Shown here piece by piece: positions 1 to 12,110 of a DNA stretch of 64,000 bases; positions within the stretch are counted from its first letter, which is position 1; every line of letters begins with the position of its first letter. The translations under genes and the position numbers were made by a program. The notes under the pieces are model-generated. The model worked only from the letters and a program-made list of their open reading frames with translations. It was not told the DNA's origin and searched no databases. The stretch is from Lodderomyces elongisporus (lineage: Eukaryota > Ascomycota > Pichiomycetes > Serinales > Debaryomycetaceae), in assembly GCF_030384665.1 (NCBI RefSeq), contig NC_083680.1:839001-903000 (forward strand). Direction: 5' to 3'.

Positions 1-3000
1 ATAGATCAAGTGTATACTCAAAGCGAGAAATAAAATGTTGCCTGCTTTAATTGAAGAGCAAAACACACCAAATGTTACCACCAAATGCATTGAATTATAT
101 CAATAGCCATGTTATTAGTCATATATTCTAGTAAAATCAGCTGTACCTTTTCACGTAAGATACAAATTAATATTTGTAACCGACATAGCTATAGAGACTT
201 AAAATACAATTGGGCTGATACAAATGGTTTTATTCCCACAACTGGCTAGTCCTCAAACACTAACTGATCTTTATTGACGTACAAATCATGACCAAAAGCT
301 ATCTTCTTTTATCCTTTTTCAAAAAATTGAGCTAATCAATTGCGCAAATTGAGCACGAAGATTAATGATTATCTTAACCAAGCAACTCGCGGAAAGAGTG
401 TTATAATATGCAAGCCAATGGTATTTTTGGCTGAGCTTCAGCAATCGTAAACTCTAATTCTTCAATTTCTGTCTACTAAATATCATCATACATATATACA
501 TAACACGATTTAACCTATGCCATCCAATACAAAAGATCTACAATTAAACGAGCCATGAAAGATTCCAACCACCAAATACGACTCAAGATCAAAAAAAAAC
601 TTCACTACAAACTTCCTTTTTTGTTCGGAAGCTTCATGAACCCTTAAAGTCATAAATTTGAGATAGCAAAATCTAAAGTACATCATCCTATACAAAATTT
701 TGAAATAACAGCATTGTCAAAGAGTGAACAACAAATTCACCCCTACACGCAAAAGCAAAAGTTGCAGATAACCATAAAACTGATCTCAAAATGTAAAAAA
801 AACTCAACTTTGTGAAAATGCTATAAAATATCAATTGCACTTATCAAACAAAATAGATAGCAATGTTAGTATGAGAAAAACTTGTCCATAAAATTTAAAT
901 TTGGAAATCCTTTGTACAAATTTCAAAATGTTTTCAGTGAAAAGAGCTGAAACAACACCGAATTAAAACAAATCCGCTACATTAAACTATAGGTTTCATA
1001 CAGTATATAAAAACCATGCAGGTGCAACTCAAAAAAGCTTGCGCATGTACATAGCACAAACAATAAACGACATTATGATAAAACCTTACCTAGTTATTGA
1101 ATATCTCTGGAAGCTTTGTAAAGTAAAGCACCAAACAAATCCAAATCGATAAAGAATAGTAAAACAGTGTCTACAAAAAAAAGTACAAACACTAAAAAAA
1201 TCTAAACCTTTGATATTTAGCCAATATACAATTCGAGATAAGCAATATAGAAACAACTAGTGTTAGTTAACAATTAAGCCAAAACAAAGGCAGTTCGCTT
1301 AGAAAATATCGTAAGTAGCTATTCAGACATCATCGATCATGAATCGTTTAACAATAACTAACACATGATTTTTACTACAAAATTAAACTGAAATAAATTC
1401 AAGTTTTCACGGTTCCTAAACATATACAAGAAAAATAATCTTAGCAAACTTACAAGCTCAATATCTGGAATAGTTTCACCTTCAATAAATAGATATCGCA
1501 AATAATCACTGAATACACCATCGCGATACAAATAAATTAAATAAATTCCAATGGTAGTCCAAAAGGTATTATCAAACTATTTGACTTCTAAATTCCAAAT
1601 TACGTTAACATTCAAAAGTTGACATCCACAAAAAGCAATCATGGTAAATCAAGTAACATCTTCATCCCGCATAACTTATAATTGTGAGTATATCGTTTTT
1701 CAAAATATGATACAATAATGGCTAGACTTTTCCAAATTATAAACCAACCTTTTGGTCATTAATTGCTGCCTTCGCAAATGGACTAAAACAACCTCACTTA
1801 GAAATCACTTAATTATAAACTTTTTTCTATTCAGCCAACTAGAATTAATATTTAAAGTTAACTTACATGTTGAATATTCTATTAGTAACCAAGTTAAGCG
1901 CTAAGAAAGTATTCACAATTAGAGCCGAACACTTGCTAAAATTATGGATTCCATTGAACGCCAGATTACTTCAATCCCAATGTAATCAACGTATACAACC
2001 TAAGTCTGACAGTCAAGATTATTTTGTTCAACATATGAATTCTATTTTTAAATACCTCCTATGATGTGAAACAAAACCATCTTGCCATTAAGAACAAATT
2101 AATGCCTTTTATAGTTGTTCGTGATGCTTCATTTCGCTAATTGTTAAACGAGCAGCATCACAAGCGCATACCTTTAATTCCAAATCATCCTTTACCGATT
2201 TCTACAAAACATCGTAGTCATTAAGAAGGCTCGTCACTAGTTGGATACCAGAGAACAGCAATTGCTCATATGTTTCAGTTGACAAAGAGATTAGGAGAAA
2301 TATGGAAGTGAACAGCATCTAAAGTCCGAGTAAAATAGAATAACAATTTATATTCGGTTAAACGACAAAATTTTCGTAAATAGTTTTTTAAACAAGGTCA
2401 ATATTTTTGGAGTTGGCATCTTGGTTGCTCACGAAAAATCTCAATTAAATCATCCGCGCTCAATAGCTATTCGCCTTGTTAAACTGTTTTTTCTCATAGA
2501 TTATTATAGTTTGGAATTTGTCAATTTTGTCTGGTCCGTGAAAATTTTTTACTTTAGGATCGTCAATGTGGAATAATTTTGAAGTATTTGTTTCATAACA
2601 GAATATGCTTTGGTCGGCGGAATATTGTAACTTTTAAATTGCTGAGAACATAATAATTTTCTAACAAGGGTATGATAGTTCATACTTGAAATATTTGGAG
2701 TCAGAGTGGTATGTATGACTTGTGTAATGGATGCTATACATTAAGTGCAAAACTTTTCTAAGTATTGTTAAATATTGCCCGCAATTATGTAATCTATAAT
2801 ACTACTCTTTGTGGTAAATTATTTAAATGACCAAAATAAATAGTATCTGTAATCACTGTTTGGAATCTCACGTTATTACTTCAGTGGTTTCTAAAAGTTT
2901 GGGGGATAATCACCTTATTTGGATGCTATGACAACTTTAATTTAATCGTAGTAATTGACTTTTGGTAATACATGTTTTACAATAATTTATTCCTGCAATG

Positions 3001-3943
3001 TCATTTAATGTTGGGTTGGTTAGCGCCTTCAAATACTTTAGTTTAATCTCTAATCAGGTGTAGTACATTTTTGGAAGGGAGACTTATGAAAATTAATTTA
3101 ATCTGTCCTTTTTACAATCAACACTTATTGAAAACTTGGAAACAATGTTTTGACAATTGCGCGGGTTTGATTTGTGTTGAGAAGAACTAATGTTTTTTTA
3201 TTGCGTTTTTGGATTTTGACCGCATGCAGGGAAGTTATGCACTTCGTTGTGAAATCTTTTATATATATATGTCTTTTTGCACTGTATAGTTGTTCATTGC
3301 TTTATCTTGGTGAGTTTTCCATTCAATTAAACTTATCTACTTATGTATGTTTCTATACATTAATTTACACTTTTACCCAATTGTAAATACCGGGATTTCC
3401 TGAAAAAATATATGTAGGCGCTAAACTTACAAATTTTTTTACTTCGTTTAAGTTTTTCGATGCTTGCAATGATGAGGGGATAATTCAAGGGCTCAAATTT
3501 GTCGTATTTCCTCAAGCAAAGGCCAAATTACATTTTCGTGTGATATGGACTTTCCATCATGCTTTGTAGTGGATTTTTTGATGTAAGTAATATTCCTTGA
3601 GAAAAAGAGAAGACAAGTATACGTGAGCTACAAAGCGTCTTGCCAACTTTTTGAATAAACGAATAAATTTCGAATCAAATTTGCATTGGAACCTCCGATT
3701 CTTTGGACTCGCAAGCATCTGTTTGCTTAGAGAGAAAAATAGTTCAAAATTGAATTCAGCGCATTTAAAACTTTAGTGATTATGTTGTAACCGCTTTACA
3801 AAGAGAAAAAGATATGCATTTAAGTCATTCTCCGGTTGTTTTTTTTGCCGTCAGGCACATTAAGAGCTGTTAATCTTCCATTTCTCCAACAATCCTCGAT
3901 ACAAATCATCCAATGCTTAGCAATCTAATTTTTCATTTTCATA
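1..3943. other. Long gene-free AT-rich region
   Basis: No convincing gene is visible on either strand: the longest open frames are about 60-70 codons and look like chance. Unlike nearly every other intergenic stretch in the window, this region lacks long T/A homopolymers and di- or trinucleotide microsatellites. I saw no tRNA-like B box. It could be a degenerate region, an unannotated ncRNA or part of a regional centromere; the sequence alone does not decide. Confidence 0.5.
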
Positions 3944-5842
3944 CTAACTTCGTTGATGTCCTTTCCTTTGAATATTTCTTCGAACTTTCCATACACCATT
4001 GTATTTGGACTTCGTGCGAGAGCTACTACTGATGTAAGGAAGCTTTTCTATCTCATCAGTTGGAGATAAACTGTTAGTGGTCCATTTCTTAATAAAAGGC
4101 TCCATTACATCCAATAGCGGTGCACTCCCATCCCCTCTCACCAAATGCAACTTGTTTCCTCTCCTTATTTGCTCTGTTATATTTGCAACCACATGTGGTG
4201 GAGCATATACATTCAAGAACCGCTCTGAAGGATTTATACTGTGTATTAGTAAAAGCCCACAGATATCCTGACACTCGTATTTGTCAACCGTCTGTGAATA
4301 TTGTATCAAGTTGGGGAAGCACCGGTTCTTCGTATCATATCTAAAGCTTGTTTGAGGTAAAAAGTCTTTTTTTATAGCGTAAACAGCCCAAACTTGTGAC
4401 TCGAGTAACGCCAGCATGTTGTCAAAGTCAAATTTTTGCCCAATGTTCAAGGTCAAATGTGTCACTCCAGCAATAAATGCATCTTCCTCTAGCCCAACAG
4501 AGTAACTCAATTTGAGAGGACTCTTTTGCAATAACGGACTCTTGAAGTCAAAAGTTCTTGGCGATTGTTGATGAAAATACATTAAACTTTTCAAATTTCT
4601 GATTTTGGATGGAGCAACAGAATTTGCAGTGCTCGTTGATGTTACAGCAGGAAGATATTCCACTTCTTCGTATTGTAAACCATCAAGAAATGCATCGCTG
4701 TGATTGAACTCAGAAGAAAAGCTTTTCGTCAAAAGCGCCAAATTAGTTGGCTCGACAATATGTGAAATGCTTTGCAAAATCTCTTGTCCAAATCCTTTAA
4801 TCCAACCTGGTGTATTGACAATCAAAGGGTAACCTTTTGCTGCATATTTATTTGATTCATATTCATCATATAGTTTCCGCACTATAGCAAGGTACCTTGA
4901 GGGAGCCTCGATAGGGCTTGTGTAGCCATAATATTGGGTACTAATCACATCACAGGCAGTGCTATCAAATGCTAATGAGCGGCTTTTCTTGAGACACAAA
5001 GATAAACAATATGGCGCCGAGTAGTCTGATTGCCCGGGATCAAGCTCCATATATACCACTGATTGTTCAGTTGATGAAAGCATGTAACTCAATAAGTTGG
5101 CACAGAGTGTTGATTTACCAGTGTTCTTCCCTCCTATGGCCATTAATTTGAACTTTTTACGTGCTCGAAGTTTTTGGTAATAAAAGGTCCATGAATTGTC
5201 AAGTTGTAACCCTCGTGTCGAATCACTAGATTCAAGAATTAGTTGAAATGAATAATTGGAGAAAGATATTGCACCAGTTAAATCAGCTCTGTCAATTGAC
5301 ATGGCCAAGCTGTTTCGACCAAAAGTCATGTTGGATGTGGATGGATAAGCGTGAATGATACCTTGTAAACCGGTATTGTAATTTAAAAGTTCAATGACTG
5401 CTGCATTTTGATCCTCTCCATCTCCATTTGCATTCCCTCGTCTACTTACGTTTCCATTTTTACTTGTATTTCCATTGATATCAACACAGCAATTGCTAAT
5501 CACTGGTAAGGATTGGTACTGAAGCGCGGTCCAATTATATATACGCTGAGGACTTGCTTCTAATTTAATGCAGTTGTTAATCTTGACTTTTCCCGAAAGA
5601 ACTTTGAACCTAAACTGCCCCCTGACTAGTATAGATTCCCAAGCGCGTAGAGTAACTTTGACACTGGAAGTGCAAAAGGCAAGATTTGTTTCGTCTGGTA
5701 CAAAGTCTGATACTGTGATCAAGTGAAGTGGTGTCTCAAGTCTAGTACTTTCTTCAACAAGAGTGTAGGATGAAGCAGTTGAAGTTGATATTCCGTTCCA
5801 ATCTTTTATGCCTCTGACTTTTATTTCGCTATTGTTGTTGTT

Positions 5843-5886
<44 letters not shown>

Positions 5887-6007
5887 TGATATCATCATCG
5901 GAGCTATCTTCGTATGCAAGACACTCATCATTGGTTTCATCCTCAGGTGAGTTTGTAGATATCGCATAAACAAAGCCCTGTTCTTTGATTGCAGCGTAAG
6001 CACTCAT
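3944..6007 (-). CDS. GRC3: Polynucleotide 5'-hydroxyl kinase Grc3 (Nol9/Clp1 family)
   Basis: 687 residues. Grc3 phosphorylates the 5'-OH left after Las1 cuts ITS2 of pre-rRNA in the nucleolus, and is also linked to RNA polymerase I termination. The P-loop GGKNTGKST lies near residue 292, followed by the family-typical segment YMELDPGQSDYSAPY near 318; both identify the Clp1/Grc3 kinase fold. Beta-rich flanking domains lie on both sides. The N-terminal part carries an Asp run of about 15 residues encoded by a GTC/GAC microsatellite (about 5839-5885), then Asn residues; this is probably a disordered acidic tail. Length is close to S. cerevisiae Grc3 (632 aa). The first ATG gives MSAYAAIKEQGF, a plausible start. 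A CACGTGAC motif lies about 260 bp upstream. Family assignment is firm; the Grc3 rather than Clp1 call rests on length and motif context. Confidence 0.9.
5839..5885 (-). repeat. GTC/GAC microsatellite coding poly-Asp in GRC3
   Basis: About 15 tandem GTC triplets (GAC on the coding strand), directly followed by Asn codons, inside the GRC3 N-terminal region. Likely length-variable. Confidence 0.85.
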
Positions 6008-6267
6008 AGAATTAATCCAGCAAACTATTGATCAATTCCTATAGTGATATGGTCTTTAAATACCAATGAAAAAGTGGGATAACTCAAGACAACTCCAATA
6101 CATATTTGAATACTAATTCGCTGATGACCTGCGCATTATACCGCCAGAAGAATGAGAGAAAAAAAAAACCGCCGCCTACTTGAAATCTATACAAAGGGGG
6201 AGGGGGGGGAGAGGAAGAAGAAAAAAAAAAAGTTTACACAGGATTGTAACAATTGCGAGGCATATAC

Positions 6268-6275
6268 CACGTGAC
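6268..6275. promoter_or_regulatory. CACGTGAC (Cbf1-like E-box) upstream of GRC3
   Basis: CACGTGAC about 260 bp upstream of the GRC3 start. CACGTG is the core site of Cbf1/bHLH factors in yeasts. The same octamer recurs upstream of three other genes in this window. Function is inferred. Confidence 0.35.
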
Positions 6276-6952
6276 TTTTATTAACAGAACAAGGACTATT
6301 ATATCTAGACTATTATATCTTGATTATTATATCTAGACTTAACTATCACCTATAATGCGATTCCAAGCAATTGGACAAGCGATTATATTGTGAGGTCTGA
6401 AAAAACATTCAAGGTATCATTTTGTGCCCCTTTATTTACAAGAAAGCAAAAATCAAACAAAAAAAATAATAAAAAAAAAAGAAAAAGAAATGCAAATAAA
6501 TGGAACGTAGACAGGTGATCTAAGTTATTCAAATGAAATCTATAAAATCTATTATTAAATTTAGTTGAACTACTGAGTTGAGATGGCCAGCATTGCATAA
6601 TCCAAATCAAGTTTGAGATATGGTTTCTTTTTCCTTTTATTTTTATTTTTATTTTCCTTTTTCTTTTTATTTTTATTTTCCTTTTTCTTTTTATTCTTAT
6701 TTTTAATTTCAATTTTGCTATAGCTTTTCGTATCCTTATTCAATACGCGCAAATCTTTCTGGTTATAATCATTATTTGAAACAGTATATTGGTATTCAAA
6801 GTGAACTATTTCATTGCAAAATTAAAGAATACTTCGCGATAAAATAAAAAAAAACCTTGAACCTAATTTCCTAGTTGTCAGACCACTCTGAGACAGTTTT
6901 GTATATTATTCAGGGAAGTTAAAGCATTACTACTATATATAGTGCTCCTATA

Positions 6953-7032
6953 GTAATTGTATCGTGAAGACTGTAATTGTATCGTGAAGACTGTAATTGT
7001 GTTGTGAAGACTGTAATTGTGTTGTGAAGACT
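6953..7032. repeat. 20-bp minisatellite, 4 copies
   Basis: Four head-to-tail copies of a 20-bp unit (GTAATTGTATCGTGAAGACT, with TG for AC changes in copies 3-4). It lies just downstream of the molybdopterin-binding gene, possibly in its 3' UTR. Confidence 0.9.
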
Positions 7033-7131
7033 GTAATAATTGCTTTTGCTAGTACTTCTGTTGCTATTGTTATAATCCCATTTGTTTGCTAGTGTCAAAG
7101 TTTTCCTTTTTCTTTGAATATTCTTAGCAAT

Positions 7132-8058
7132 TCATTTCAATTGATCCTCCTCTGCCTGTGAGATCTCTTTTGCCTCGCCTCCGATATTCTCAAGTAATTG
7201 TGTAATTACATCATCCAAGCTATCCCCAGGGGTATCATTTTTACCCACAACACTAATGGTATTCATTTTCAGCTCCATGTGCGGGTAGCTTCCTAGCTTG
7301 ATAGTACCGTTTCCATATGTGGCATTACATTCTTGTTGAAGCTTTGTTAAAAATGGAGCAATCTGTGTCTCGCCTGATTTTGTAACTACATATCTGCGAC
7401 TAAGCTTTAACGAAGTTACTCGATTTTGCAAGTGCTGCTTCATATCATTTAAGAGTCTAGTGAATAATTGCGGAACACCGGGCAAGACATAAACACGCTC
7501 GTCAATCTCAAGAATTGGGAACCAAAGACTATCGTCAAAGAATAAGTTGTTTGTGCTAATTTTGCACCCAGCTCTAGATGTGGGTAATGTTGCCATTCTG
7601 TAAAACGCACTTAATTGATCTTTATCCAATTTTGTCAAATAATCTCCGCGAAGAGACTTCATTCTCTCGACAACCTGGTCGTCAATCTTGTAATCCAACC
7701 CAAAATAATCCGCCAACACTTCATACGTTATATCGTCATGAGTGCTTCCTAACCCACCCGATGTGACAACAAAATCAAGATTATCCTGCTTCAACAATAC
7801 ATCCAAAGATTGTTTAATGTCAGCTTCATCGTCACCGCAAACAATTGTTCTCTTTAATGGGATCGATAATTGGTTGAAGCAGAAGCGAGCAAAATTGTAC
7901 GAATTAGTATCGAGAATCTTTCCATTCAAAACCTCGTCTCCTATAATAAGGATTCCAGCATTTCTGATCTTTTTTGGTATTGAGCTCGATGCCATTTGTT
8001 TCTGTGTTCGGATCGTTGTGGAGAGGTAACGCCAACAGTGGTTGAATGGAAGCAGCAT
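7132..8058 (-). CDS. Molybdopterin-binding-domain (MoCF/CinA-like, FLAD1-related) protein
   Basis: The domain begins AGILIIGDEVLNGKILDTNS and continues to TSGGLGSTHDDITYEVLADY, the signature of the MoCF_biosynth (MoaB/CinA N-terminal) fold. CTG-clade yeasts do not make molybdenum cofactor, so the role is probably not Mo metabolism. In eukaryotes this domain also occurs in FAD synthase (FLAD1), where it can hydrolyse FAD, but no PAPS-reductase-like FAD synthase domain is present here. I chose the ATG at 8058 (308 aa): MLLPFNHCWRYLSTTIRTQK looks like a mitochondrial presequence (basic, Ser/Thr-rich, no acids). The frame is open to 8151, but the extra residues are an Arg/Glu run encoded by a GA microsatellite. 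A shorter start (MASSSIPKK) is also possible and would give a cytosolic form. Biochemical function is not known from sequence. Confidence 0.75.
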   Translation of the reverse strand: MLLPFNHCWRYLSTTIRTQKQMASSSIPKKIRNAGILIIGDEVLNGKILDTNSYNFARFCFNQLSIPLKRTIVCGDDEADIKQSLDVLLKQDNLDFVVTSGGLGSTHDDITYEVLADYFGLDYKIDDQVVERMKSLRGDYLTKLDKDQLSAFYRMATLPTSRAGCKISTNNLFFDDSLWFPILEIDERVYVLPGVPQLFTRLLNDMKQHLQNRVTSLKLSRRYVVTKSGETQIAPFLTKLQQECNATYGNGTIKLGSYPHMELKMNTISVVGKNDTPGDSLDDVITQLLENIGGEAKEISQAEEDQLK

Positions 8059-8543
8059 GCACCTGGTCGCAACTGTATCTTTTCTATTTTGATCTCTTTC
8101 CACTTCTTTTTCTCTCTCTCTCTCTCTCTCTCTCTTTTGCTCTTTCTCCACAGTCTGATATTTTTGTGGAACAATAAGATATAGTCTGCTTTGCTGCTGC
8201 TTGCAATCTTAGGAGAAAGGATTAATTGCAGTAGCGCACGTGACCAAAAGGCTTTATTCTATACCTTTTCCACCATTATAACATTTCATTTTATTTACTA
8301 TAGCACGCCATTAGCATGTTTTTACGTATAAACGTATATAAGACGTAGTTGCTTTATAAACATGACTTTTTACTTCAGAATACCAATTGTCAGCTAGCTA
8401 TGTCTCTTTTCGCGAGAAATATCAATCAAGTAAGGAATGAAACTCTACCTCTTGATAGAAAAGGAGAAAGAAAGAAAAAAAAAGTCCGGCCTAGTCTTTC
8501 TTTTTCGCCACCACTGTCGCTTCGCCTTTCCACACCCCCTTTG

Positions 8544-8575
<32 letters not shown>

Positions 8576-9915
8576 CCTTCCAAACACGCGGTCACACACA
8601 CACACACACACACACACGTGAAATTGGAAAAGAAAAGTAATAAACCAAAACAAATAACGTAGTTTAGAGGTGTTCAATTGTGTTTCAGCATTGAAGAGAA
8701 ACTGAATTAGCGGAATCCTTTTCCAGTTTCTAAAGTTTGGGGTAAAGAGAAGTATAGTATGTCTTTTTTTTAAACTTACAAATTTTGCAGCAAAATCCAA
8801 CTAAAAATGTTGAAATTTACCTTAACTTATTTTTTTTCTTTAGGAGAAAAAAAAAGGCTTTAAATATTAAGTTCAGCAAAAAGCACCATCGAGAAGAAGA
8901 AATGAATATACTAGTTACAGTTTTCAAGAATCACAGCTTGCAAAGTATACCAAGAATGGAATGAAAATAGGAAGATATCTATGGCGCGCTAGTAAAAGCT
9001 AATATGTACGAAGAGAGAGAGAGAGAGAGAGAGACAGTTGGTAAATTGGTGCGTAAGTGGAAACGAGAGCTGAAACGATGATTCTAAAATCAAAATTTTG
9101 GCGTAGGAAAAAAGAATATTACATAAGTATTACATAATCTCTTTTTTAACACTCCCGATGACGGATTATGTGACAGAAGCACAGCCTAGTCGTACTTGAG
9201 ATATCACAGTGCGTGATGAATAGATGCTATACAAATTACATACACTCACGCACATTAGCGAATTCCCTCAGAATCTTTTCAGCTTCTACAAACTGATTTG
9301 ACAACAGCAGGCACTTTGGTTGGGATCAGGAGTTACACACGAAACTATTTAGTTCCTACATGCCAGCGATTCAATGTAAAAGATTTTTGTCATGAAATGT
9401 TATTGTAGGAAACATTGTGAGTCAATCGCTGTATTAACAAACTGTATATAGGAAATTGTTTTCTGTAATTTGTATTTTTATTTTTATTTTTATTTTTATT
9501 TTTTATTTTTTAAAAAAGGGAAAATCAAATTAAATAAAAAGAGCTGATATTTTGTGCACTCATACACGTCCTTTATCGTTTCACTTCTTTCTTTTTTTTA
9601 CACCCTCACACTAGCACTCTCTCGTTGGATGGATAAAGAATAGGGAGAATCGATGGGACTATCTTGTGAGATTAATAATCAATCCACAGCTCCTTTTTCA
9701 CATTATTTTCATTCCCTATTTCCAAATACTTGAACACCACTTTTTAGTTACCACAACCTTTCTTGTCTCCCACATTTGTACACCCTTCTCCTAAATACCA
9801 TAAAAACAACCTTTATAAGGTAGAACAAGCTTAAACAGATTTTTTCTTCTTTTTTTTTTTTTTTTCAATCTTTTCTGAATTTTTTCCATATTCAACTTTT
9901 TCCATAGCCCGACCA
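8059..9915. other. Divergent intergenic region with TC, CA and GA microsatellites
   Basis: No gene seen between the two divergently transcribed genes. It contains TC runs near 8107-8135 and 8542-8574, a CA run near 8595-8617, a GA run near 9014-9033, (ATTTTT)n near 9475-9510 and T-runs near 9590 and 9850. A CACGTGAC motif lies at 8237. Short frames here are microsatellite translations. Confidence 0.6.
8237..8244. promoter_or_regulatory. CACGTGAC upstream of the molybdopterin-binding gene
   Basis: CACGTGAC about 180 bp upstream of the preferred start of the minus-strand gene. It is the same octamer as at 6268, 32731 and 41786. Cbf1-type site by motif only. Confidence 0.3.
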
Positions 9916-11835
9916 ATGGGAAATAGCCCGTCTAAAAATGAACCCCTACCGAAGTCATCATCATCATCATCATCAACAAATGAAGGAAACAGTGGCAGCA
10001 GCAGTGCTGCTAACGGAGGCAGTACCGACTTAGACCCAGATGATATAGCGCCTGCGCTATCTAATCTAAATATCAATACACTTCAAAATAATTATAGAAG
10101 TCGCCACGACTACAACTACAATAGCGACGGCAAGGTCCAAACGCTCCCACACAGTAGAGCGACGCCAAGTTCCGAGAAAAGTAAGCACGCAACATCACCT
10201 GCGATCAACATCGATTCCAGTTCTGTGTCATCCTCGAAAAAGGGATATTCAAATTTCAATCTCAAGAATGACGATTTATGGAGTAATGATGACGAAATCG
10301 TTGCACCTTCTACTAGGTGTAACTCTCAAAGCAAATCAAGGCTAAACGAAAGAGAAGAAGACGTTCTTTCAAGCTACGATATGGAGATTGGCATGTCCAT
10401 GGCAGAATTGTTGAAAAGTCAACAACAACAACAACAACAGCAACAACAACAACAACAACAACATCATCAACAACACCACCACCACCACCATCACCACCAC
10501 CAGCTGTACCAAAATCAACTTCAACATCAACAACAGCTAGATGCACCCTCGTCAGTCGAGTCGCTGGAACTTTCTGCATCGTCTCCTGCGTTCACCACTA
10601 TGGGTCTAGACACGAAGGATTCTGATCTGCTATCGTCAATAAACTCTAGTCCAGGAGGGTCCAGCATTATCAATGCCAAGAACATTCCAGTCATGGATAG
10701 CCAAGATGGTCTTTTCTCAAAGTTGGACTCTATAGCCGAACACAGTCCATCCTTGGAAACTTCGCCTGAGCCAATAGTAAAATCAATCGACACTGGAAAC
10801 TCTCATGCAAAAGTTGATGTCAAGCATGTAAAAAAGCTTTTGACAGGTAGATCATCGAGTTCGATATCCACTGCGACAATTGCCGACTCCCCACCTTTGC
10901 AGCCGAGTTCGAAAAAGTACGATGTAGACATTGACGGTATAATTGAGCGATTATTAGCCACCAAGAAACGCCATTCATCACGCAAGTCCAAATCTGTCTT
11001 AGACGTTGATACTAACGAAATTAAGTTTATTTTGGGCAAGAGCAGGCTGATATTTCTAGAACAACCATCATTATTGCGCTTGTCACCACCGGTAAAGATT
11101 GTTGGCGATATCCATGGTCAGTTTCATGACCTTGTTAGAATCTTTAATTGCTGTGGCTACCCACCACATTCAAATTACCTTTTCCTCGGGGACTATGTTG
11201 ACCGAGGTGAAAAGTCATTGGAAACGATTTTGCTTCTTCTTTGCTACAAGATCAAGTATCCGGAAAATTTTTTTATGTTGAGAGGCAACCACGAGTCTGC
11301 CAACATCACAAAAATCTATGGCTTTTACGACGAGTGCAAGAGAAGATTGAAAGTGCCCAAATTGTGGAAAAGCTTTGTTGATGTATTCAATTCTTTGCCG
11401 ATAGCTGCTACAATCAATGACAAGATCTTTTGTGTCCATGGAGGGCTTTCACCTGAAATGAACACATTCAAACAAATCGAAGACATCAAGAGGCCTACCG
11501 ACGTTCCAGACAGAGGACTCTTGGCAGATTTATTGTGGTCAGATCCAGACGCTCTGGTGAAGAATTTTTCCTTGACAAACTGGCCCAAAAACGATCGTGG
11601 GGTATCCTACTGCTTTGGAAAACGACACGTTGACTATTTCTGTTCCAAATTCAAGCTCGACTTAATTGTGAGAGGACACATGGTTGTAGAGGACGGGTAC
11701 GAATTTTTCAACAAGCGAAAATTAGTCACTGTTTTCAGCGCTCCAAATTATTGCGGAGAGTTCAACAATTTTGGGGCGATTATGAGTGTCGATCAGAGTT
11801 TATACTGTTCTTTTGAGTTGATTAAACCATCCTAA
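9916..11835 (+). CDS. Serine/threonine protein phosphatase, PPQ/PPZ subfamily (PP1-like)
   Basis: 639 residues. The C-terminal half is a PPP-family metallophosphatase domain: GDIHGQ near 397, GDYVDRG near 425 and RGNHES near 456 supply the metal ligands and catalytic residues, and SAPNYCGEF lies near the end. The N-terminal ~330 residues are Ser/Gln/His-rich, with a polyQ/polyHis stretch at about 10422-10500. The protein starts MGNSPSK, a good N-myristoylation signal as in Ppz1. It ends immediately after the catalytic domain without the longer Ppz1 tail, and the sequence [13 protein letters not shown] is found where PP1/Ppz have RAH. I therefore lean to Ppq1/Sal6 over Ppz1. Family members act in salt homeostasis and translation fidelity. 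It is convergent with SNQ2. Phosphatase identity is firm; the paralogue is not. Confidence 0.9.
   Translation: MGNSPSKNEPLPKSSSSSSSTNEGNSGSSSAANGGSTDLDPDDIAPALSNLNINTLQNNYRSRHDYNYNSDGKVQTLPHSRATPSSEKSKHATSPAINIDSSSVSSSKKGYSNFNLKNDDLWSNDDEIVAPSTRCNSQSKSRLNEREEDVLSSYDMEIGMSMAELLKSQQQQQQQQQQQQQQHHQQHHHHHHHHHQLYQNQLQHQQQLDAPSSVESLELSASSPAFTTMGLDTKDSDLLSSINSSPGGSSIINAKNIPVMDSQDGLFSKLDSIAEHSPSLETSPEPIVKSIDTGNSHAKVDVKHVKKLLTGRSSSSISTATIADSPPLQPSSKKYDVDIDGIIERLLATKKRHSSRKSKSVLDVDTNEIKFILGKSRLIFLEQPSLLRLSPPVKIVGDIHGQFHDLVRIFNCCGYPPHSNYLFLGDYVDRGEKSLETILLLLCYKIKYPENFFMLRGNHESANITKIYGFYDECKRRLKVPKLWKSFVDVFNSLPIAATINDKIFCVHGGLSPEMNTFKQIEDIKRPTDVPDRGLLADLLWSDPDALVKNFSLTNWPKNDRGVSYCFGKRHVDYFCSKFKLDLIVRGHMVVEDGYEFFNKRKLVTVFSAPNYCGEFNNFGAIMSVDQSLYCSFELIKPS
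10422..10500 (+). repeat. CAA/CAC microsatellite coding polyQ-polyH in the phosphatase
   Basis: Uninterrupted CAA/CAG codons followed by CAT/CAC codons within the disordered N-terminal half of the phosphatase gene. Confidence 0.85.
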
Positions 11836-12110
11836 AACCGATAACTATTTTCATTTTTTTCCATCATGTTTTTTTTTATCCCCTTTCTTCCCTCCCTCTT
11901 TTTGTTTATTTATTAATACGTGAGTTTGATGATTAATGACAAAAACAGTGTTTGATTTATTTACATAATCGTTTACACATAGATACATATATATACATAT
12001 ATATACATATATATACATATATATGTATATCCTTTAGTTTATCCACCTTGGTAATATAATATATTTGCTTTTACATGTTTCATGAGCATTATCGTAGTTA
12101 CATGTTTTCT
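11836..12110. terminator. Shared 3' region of convergent phosphatase and SNQ2 genes
   Basis: A 275-bp convergent intergenic region. Positions 11984-12032 hold tandem ACATATATAT units. TATATA/TACATA-type efficiency elements work in yeast 3'-end formation and, being near-palindromic, could serve both transcripts. T-rich tracts flank them. Inferred from composition only. Confidence 0.45.

Larger units (their letters stand above)
6008..7131. other. Intergenic region upstream of GRC3
   Basis: No gene seen. It holds the GRC3 promoter, A-rich and G-rich tracts near 6165-6235, a repeated TATATCTAGACTATTATATC-like motif near 6300-6340, and an AT-rich minisatellite of [22 protein letters not shown] repeats around 6625-6700. 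A 20-bp tandem repeat at 6953-7032 follows. The short frames here are low-complexity Lys-rich artefacts. Confidence 0.6.

Noticed and set aside
7941..8174. Arg/Glu-rich N-terminal extension of the molybdopterin-binding protein
   Set aside because: Encoded by a GA/TC microsatellite; the ATG at 8058 gives a better, presequence-like start.
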